From a virus: a DNA stretch of 64,000 nt. The stretch spans positions 22,059-86,058 of the IMG/VR virus record IMGVR_UViG_3300042400_000421; one strand, given 5' to 3'. Of this stretch, positions 59,653 through 64,000 are shown in pieces. The stretch's first letter is position 1, and every line of letters starts with the position of its first letter. The position numbers were made by a program, and so were the translations under genes. The notes below the pieces were generated by a model that saw only the letters and a list, made by a program, of their open reading frames with translations, searched no databases and had not been told where the DNA came from.

Positions 59653-61215
59653 TTATGACTCGTAACCAAGGGCGCTGATAACGCTCTGTGGTAAATATAC
59701 GTTGTTCCATACTGACTTTGGAGCAGACTTGGCAATTGCCTCGTCTTCTTCATCGTCTTCTGGGTCAACACTCTTTTTGATAGCTCCAGCGTCAGCAAAC
59801 TTGCTAACTTGCTCTTCTGTCTCAGAGAGAGCTTTTTCTGCGGCTTCTAATTTTTCTTGAAGTTCAGCAGTGCTGGCTTCAAAACCCTTTGTAATATTGT
59901 CGATCTTATCGTTTAGCGATGCCTCAACTTCTTCCTTAATGGAAGTAGCGAAGTTAGCCAACTTATCGTCAACAACAGCACTCAGAGCATCTTTAAGGAC
60001 TTCAATATCCATATGTTCCTCCTGTGTGTTTTCATTAACTTCAACTATATCTGTTGTTGAAGCATTTTCTTGAACATCTGGAACAAGCCAATTGACTAAT
60101 CTCTTCAAAAGAGATAGCCTATTTATTTCTTGTTCATTCATGTCTAAGACCATATCACAGTTTACATCATTTTGCAATAAAATATCCTGTGTTTCAATTA
60201 ATTCTGTATCTTCTACAGATTTATTTGCAATCATTTCATCTTTTTCCTTTTTCTTTTTCTGGGGCTGTGTTGGAGTTTTAAAACTTCCTTGTGTTGGATT
60301 TTTAATTCCCGCACCCATATTCCCAGATGTGACTTCACCTTCTTTCTTCATACCTTTCTCTTTAGTATTCTGATAGCGTTCAAGAAGTCTGCGACCTTTT
60401 GCAGCAAGTTCTGCTGCATCTTGTGCGTTTTGTGGTACTGGTTCTCCCCAAGCTGCTGCAGAGAGAGCAAGCCTTGTAGGTCTACCTTTTGGATCTTTCA
60501 TTGGACCAGATGGATTTGTAAAAAAGCGTGTAAGGAATGAGCCTTTTCTACGCATTTTCTCTGGCGTATCTGCTGCACCTCGGACTCCGGGCTTGAGATT
60601 TGCGCCCTCAGTCTCCTTGAAGTGTCTACGACCTGCAGCAGTCAGACCACCCTTAGGGTCTTTGAGAGGTTGCTTTGCTTTTTCAAAATCAATATCTTCA
60701 AGAACATCCAAAATATAGTCAAGATTGCCATCAATATCCATTTTGATAATATCAACAATTGCAAGTGCATTTGCGGGGTTATCAACTAAACTCAACTCAC
60801 CAAGCGTATATTTTTTAATAATATTAACTGGTCGGCCTCTAAACATTTTTTCTGTAGACTCAGCCTTTTCCATAATTTTTCCACCAATGGAAAATGCTTG
60901 AAGAGTTCCATCAAGGATTTTTTCCCAAGTATCTTGGGCACCCTTTGAAATATAAGCACTTACTTTAATAGCCTTATATTTTTCACCATCTTCAGATTCA
61001 ATTTCAACTGGTTCATAACTAATAGCTTTACCTACGGCAATGGGGTGATGCATTTCTCTAATATTTCCACCCCAATTCTTGAATGCCTCTAAAGAAGCAC
61101 TAAACTCAACAATATCGCCGGACTTATCAATATTGTCAGCAGTAGCAATACCACTAACAATTCTTTCTTCTCTTTTGATCATATCAATAGGGAAAGATAA
61201 ATTAAAGTTTTCCAT
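59653..61215 (-). CDS. Prohead protease fused to a middle module and scaffold
   Basis: This 520-residue protein starts with an S78/XkdF-type prohead protease: VSGIATADNIDKSGDIVEF, REMHHP with the catalytic His near 57, then AFSIGGKIM and GELSLVDNPANA near 140-150. At about 180-290 lies a distinct module (GLTAAGRRHFKETEGANLKP, RRKGSFLTRFFTNPSGPM, LSAAAWGEPVPQ). The last 130 residues are an acidic coiled coil (LQEKLEAAEKALSETEEQV) like the delta domain that acts as scaffold. GAGGTAATC precedes its ATG and TATAAT is 19 bases upstream. Confidence 0.88.
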   Translation of the reverse strand: MENFNLSFPIDMIKREERIVSGIATADNIDKSGDIVEFSASLEAFKNWGGNIREMHHPIAVGKAISYEPVEIESEDGEKYKAIKVSAYISKGAQDTWEKILDGTLQAFSIGGKIMEKAESTEKMFRGRPVNIIKKYTLGELSLVDNPANALAIVDIIKMDIDGNLDYILDVLEDIDFEKAKQPLKDPKGGLTAAGRRHFKETEGANLKPGVRGAADTPEKMRRKGSFLTRFFTNPSGPMKDPKGRPTRLALSAAAWGEPVPQNAQDAAELAAKGRRLLERYQNTKEKGMKKEGEVTSGNMGAGIKNPTQGSFKTPTQPQKKKKEKDEMIANKSVEDTELIETQDILLQNDVNCDMVLDMNEQEINRLSLLKRLVNWLVPDVQENASTTDIVEVNENTQEEHMDIEVLKDALSAVVDDKLANFATSIKEEVEASLNDKIDNITKGFEASTAELQEKLEAAEKALSETEEQVSKFADAGAIKKSVDPEDDEEDEAIAKSAPKSVWNNVYLPQSVISALGYES

Positions 61216-61233
61216 GATTACCTCGTAATTTTA

Positions 61234-61259
61234 AATTATACACCATTATTTGTATAATT
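61234..61259 (-). promoter_or_regulatory. Inverted repeat with TATAAT box before the protease gene
   Basis: AATTATACA and TGTATAATT form perfect nine-base arms around an eight-base spacer. Read on the minus strand, the distal arm holds TATAAT (61235-61240), which gives a leader of about 12 bases with GAGGT. The symmetry could be a hairpin, an operator, or facing -10 boxes. Confidence 0.45.
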
Positions 61260-61518
61260 AGCCAACTGCGTAAGCTGCAAGACTTACTCCGGCTGTAACA
61301 ACTTTAATCGTTGTATAGTCTCCCGGAATTTTATGGTATAAATGACTTCCATTAGTTGGTGAATGTGGAATAAGAATTTGATGTCTTCCATTTAATTCAA
61401 TAACAACATTGGTGTTATTGTCAGTGTTATGGACAAACAAATAATCAGTGTGATGTCCAATTGACACCACTCCATCTGTGCTTGCGATAGCTGTTGTTGT
61501 ATATACAATACTACTCAT
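61258..61518 (-). CDS. Small head-associated protein
   Basis: This 86-residue protein is started at the ATG at 61518 (MSSIVYTTTAIASTDG) with GAAGGAG seven bases upstream; the ATG at 61533 has none. It is a small beta protein (HTDYLFVHNTDNNTNVVIEL) that lies between portal and protease and may be a decoration or portal-associated protein. Confidence 0.7.
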   Translation of the reverse strand: MSSIVYTTTAIASTDGVVSIGHHTDYLFVHNTDNNTNVVIELNGRHQILIPHSPTNGSHLYHKIPGDYTTIKVVTAGVSLAAYAVG

Positions 61519-63145
61519 TTTTTTCTCCTTCAAATACCTTAACGGTATCTATATTGTCGCCAGAATCTTGACTCTGGCCTCTTTCTTTTTGATCTCCACT
61601 GCCTTGAACACCCGTTGGTGTTGAGCCAGCATCTGATCTAGACTTTGGTGGAATTGATGAAGCATTATTGGAATTGCCAACTGGCGCTCCTGCTCCTTCC
61701 TTTTTAACTTTTGTAGGGAAAGGAAGGACTTCATCACCATCTTTACGTTCTGGCAACCCAACCTTAGTTCTAACTTCATTTGGAGAAATAACTTCAGTTC
61801 TAAGATATCTATCGTAGATTCTTGATTCCATATCTTCATCCATAAGATCAATCTTATTAAGTTTGAATTGCAGAAGGTCTGTAAACTCTTTAACCAGACG
61901 ATTGAGTTTCTTTTCAATAACTGCTTGATCTGGTCCAATCACTTGCATCTTAAATGTTTTATCGGCATCTCTTGACACTGCCAAGTTTGCATTGTCATAA
62001 ACTCCGACTTTGGGAGCAGGAACCCTATTTGCGACAAGTATCTCATCACGGTTTGATTTACGATATTTATCAAAAGATGAATCTTGAATTCCGGCTTCTA
62101 ATTTTTCAAATTTAATATCAGTATCAGAACCAATAGATGCAGGCAAAGGAATAATTAAAGTACCGTGATTGCGACCTTTAACTTCGTTTCTAAAATAATT
62201 AACAAGCTCTTGTTTCGAGCGCTGACTAATCTTTGCACCTTTAAGGATAATTGCATAACGAGGAATGGCTTTGTTTTCAAAATAGTCAATATTATATTCT
62301 TTAGCAAATTTGTCTCCAATTATTGCTGCAGCAGCAGAAACGGCTGCAGGAATACCATAATAAGTATTGTTTGGAGAATACATTTTAAAGTGAATAATCT
62401 CGTTAGGGCTTGGGTCCATGTTAATTGGGTCTTCCATCCCCAAGTCTTGAAAGTTTCTAAAGAATACAGCTTGAATCTTATTACTTCTAGAAATCTGTAC
62501 AAAACCATCTCTTTTTCTACGAACTCTTACCATTGTTCCAGGGATATGACCGATATACCCAATCTTCCCAGAATTATTGCGACCAATTTCTAGATAACCG
62601 TTCCCAATTGTAAGAACATCTTGCCAAACACGAACCATTGTCTCAATCAAAGTCTCTTCAATATTAAGATCCTCAAAAGCGTCATCAAGTTCTTCTTTGA
62701 GATCTTGCATCTGTCTTCTCATTCTCTCAAGTTTTACTTTGTCATCTTGAACTCTTTCAATCTTCCTTTTAGCCTTCAAAGTTTCTTGGAATTCATAACC
62801 TAGACCAACGGTATTCATTACACGGGCATTAATAGCCGCATAATGAATAGAACTTTGATCATAAAGATGTGCAAGATTATCTAAATCATAAGGAGGATTG
62901 ATAATGTCCCATAGTGAATATCCGTTAACAACAAGAGGATCAATATATTTACTTGCTGTACCGTCTTCGCCTTCATACTTCTTTTGAAGTCTTTGCGCTT
63001 TCCTCTTCATTCTTGGAGAAAGTGAAGACATTTTAACTGATAAGAATGGATCTGTTACTTTCTTTTCTGCATCAAAAGCGCTGTACGAGATATCGTCAAA
63101 CTCTACTTCAACTTGTTCATCTTGAACGACTTCCATTTTTTGCAT
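61511..63145 (-). CDS. Portal protein
   Basis: This 544-residue protein has the PBSX/HK97 portal pattern: YDLDNLAHLYDQSSIHYAAI, NGYLEIGRNNSGKIGYIGHI, then NEIIHFKMYSPNNTYYGIPA and the clip region. The long C-terminal part has the tunnel helix and a Ser/Gly/Gln tail. It forms the dodecameric gate for DNA. It overlaps its upstream neighbour by one base. Confidence 0.92.
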   Translation of the reverse strand: MQKMEVVQDEQVEVEFDDISYSAFDAEKKVTDPFLSVKMSSLSPRMKRKAQRLQKKYEGEDGTASKYIDPLVVNGYSLWDIINPPYDLDNLAHLYDQSSIHYAAINARVMNTVGLGYEFQETLKAKRKIERVQDDKVKLERMRRQMQDLKEELDDAFEDLNIEETLIETMVRVWQDVLTIGNGYLEIGRNNSGKIGYIGHIPGTMVRVRRKRDGFVQISRSNKIQAVFFRNFQDLGMEDPINMDPSPNEIIHFKMYSPNNTYYGIPAAVSAAAAIIGDKFAKEYNIDYFENKAIPRYAIILKGAKISQRSKQELVNYFRNEVKGRNHGTLIIPLPASIGSDTDIKFEKLEAGIQDSSFDKYRKSNRDEILVANRVPAPKVGVYDNANLAVSRDADKTFKMQVIGPDQAVIEKKLNRLVKEFTDLLQFKLNKIDLMDEDMESRIYDRYLRTEVISPNEVRTKVGLPERKDGDEVLPFPTKVKKEGAGAPVGNSNNASSIPPKSRSDAGSTPTGVQGSGDQKERGQSQDSGDNIDTVKVFEGEKNE

Positions 63146-63483
63146 TAAATTGACCTCTGATGAGCGAAATATGCATCATACATATCTTCGTATGGGTCTG
63201 CAATTAAACCATTGGAAAGTCTTTCAGCTTGATCATCTCTTTCTGAAGAAGAAATTTTCCTTGCTCCAGCAATCCATCGGATAGTTCCTTCGTTAGTTCC
63301 AGTCCAATATTTGGCAGCCTGTGAAACACTTTTTTCAACCTTTGGGTCATTCATTAGCCCTTCTGCCGAAAGAACTCCATCGCCATCAGACAAAGGAAGA
63401 CCGTCTGGAAGAATCCAAATACAAACACCATAGGCTCTTTCCGGAACCCAGATTTTCTTATTTTTAATAATGTCAGAACTCAT
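63145..63483 (-). CDS. Conserved-type protein upstream of portal
   Basis: This 112-residue protein (KIWVPERAYGVCIWILPDGL, VEKSVSQAAKYWTGTNEGTI, ADPYEDMYDAYFAHQR) is of a type often found just before portal genes of actinobacteriophages. It has no motif. No ribosome site precedes its ATG; TAGAAT ends nine bases upstream. It opens the head module. Confidence 0.72.
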   Translation of the reverse strand: MSSDIIKNKKIWVPERAYGVCIWILPDGLPLSDGDGVLSAEGLMNDPKVEKSVSQAAKYWTGTNEGTIRWIAGARKISSSERDDQAERLSNGLIADPYEDMYDAYFAHQRSI

Positions 63484-63492
63484 ATAGTTACA

Positions 63493-63498
63493 ATTCTA
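63493..63498 (-). promoter_or_regulatory. -10 box of the head module
   Basis: TAGAAT (as TGTAGAAT) reads on the minus strand nine bases before the ATG at 63483, in the 62-base gap after the reductase gene. It is the only promoter-like element there besides a weaker AGATAAT further upstream. Confidence 0.4.
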
Positions 63499-63545
63499 CA
63501 TCACTTTCTTTAAATTATCTACACACTAGCGACAGTTTTATGTGA

Positions 63546-64000
63546 TTAATGAACAATGTTGTCTTTAATAAGTTTGATTTCGCAACTATCTGTTGTGCAA
63601 TAGCTTTCTCCAACTGCGTCAGCAGCCATTCCTGCATATACACCTTCAAAGTCAATCGGGAATAATTTCATCTCACCATCGTTGATATATTCATCTTCAG
63701 TAATTTGAGTGTAGGGCATTTGTGGATAAGTAAAGTTTCCAGAAGGTAGGAATGAAACAGTCTTTAATTGACCATCATACATATGAAGAACTGTCCCAAC
63801 ATGCTTTTGCTCAGTTTCCGAATCAAAAGATATTGTTACAGAAACAGAATTATCTGACCAATATCTCTGAGCAACAGAGGCAATCGCCATCTTTTCAAAG
63901 ATAGTTACATCACGCTCTGCTCTTTCAGCATCAGATTTAATTGGGAAAAATACAACAGATGTTGTATCTGGAGATTCAGATGCAGGCTCAACACGATAAT
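63546..64000 (-). CDS. nrdJ: Class II (B12-dependent) ribonucleotide reductase, C-terminal part
   Basis: The frame is open to the right edge and gives 150 C-terminal residues; the ATG at 63890 is internal. The text SVVFFPIKSDAERAERDVTI, then VAQRYWSDNSVSVTISF, LKTVSFLPSGNFTYPQMPY, ITEDEY and the final YCTTDSCEIK match the end of monomeric adenosylcobalamin-dependent reductases (RTPR type), including the C-terminal Cys pair that passes electrons. It supplies deoxynucleotides without needing oxygen. The active-site part is outside the window. Confidence 0.85.
   Translation of the reverse strand, partial: YRVEPASESPDTTSVVFFPIKSDAERAERDVTIFEKMAIASVAQRYWSDNSVSVTISFDSETEQKHVGTVLHMYDGQLKTVSFLPSGNFTYPQMPYTQITEDEYINDGEMKLFPIDFEGVYAGMAADAVGESYCTTDSCEIKLIKDNIVH

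Noticed and set aside
1-64000. tRNA genes, integrase or attachment site
   Set aside because: No cloverleaf-type sequence and no tyrosine or serine integrase motif was seen; nothing supports a temperate life in this window.

Overview
This window is a 64-kb contiguous piece of a tailed-phage genome, almost certainly a long-tailed siphovirus of an actinobacterium. A WhiB-family protein (about 22.3-22.6 kb), confined to Actinobacteria and their phages, points to that host group. A Thr-rich secreted protein and frequent start codons placed directly behind a -10 box fit the same host group. The DNA is AT-rich and the gene set (phage halogenase, phage glycosyltransferases, class II ribonucleotide reductase) would suit an aquatic phage, but that part is inference. 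Every gene I can support is on the minus strand, so transcription runs from base 64000 towards base 1. No tRNA, rRNA, CRISPR array, insertion sequence or integrase was seen. No stretch longer than about 230 bases lacks a gene.

In transcription order, the right edge holds the C-terminal part of a B12-dependent ribonucleotide reductase (63.5-64.0 kb). The head module follows: a small conserved protein, portal, a small surface-type protein, a protease/scaffold fusion, and the HK97-fold capsid protein followed by a hairpin (58.6-63.5 kb). Next come small structural or decoration-type proteins (57.1-58.5 kb), a large secreted Thr-rich protein (55.4-57.1 kb), a lysis region with an M15-type peptidase and several tiny membrane proteins (53.5-55.4 kb), a 32-residue protein with nine cysteines (53.4-53.5 kb), and a set of fibre-like proteins (47.8-53.4 kb).

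The most unusual segment is 43.0-47.8 kb. It is a cassette with a flavin-dependent halogenase of the tryptophan-halogenase family, a 2-oxoglutarate/Fe(II) oxygenase and several unrecognised partners, lying between the fibre genes and the head-tail connectors. The tail module then runs from 42.9 to 25.0 kb: connectors, major tail tube, assembly chaperones joined by a -1 frameshift at CCCAAAC, a 2033-residue tape measure, paralogous distal-tail proteins, a PA14/LamG tail-tip protein, and a fibre with an S74-type chaperone end.

After a free-standing HNH endonuclease, a promoter at 24.58 kb opens the replication module (24.5-15.1 kb): metallophosphoesterase, zinc ribbon, MerR-like regulator, WhiB protein, DnaB-like helicase, primase, putative ssDNA-binding protein, HAD phosphatase and a full-length C-family DNA polymerase. 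A sugar-transfer cluster (three glycosyltransferases and an FkbM methyltransferase), RecA, three DNA methyltransferases, a Cas4-like nuclease and a RuvC-like resolvase follow. The left end carries the terminase subunits, two small genes, a strong terminator and the start of another glycosyltransferase. Portal and terminase are thus at opposite ends of the window.

Most genes overlap by a few bases or abut and carry Shine-Dalgarno sequences. A distinct minority, often at the head of a module, have no such sequence and instead a -10-like hexamer 6-9 bases before the start codon.
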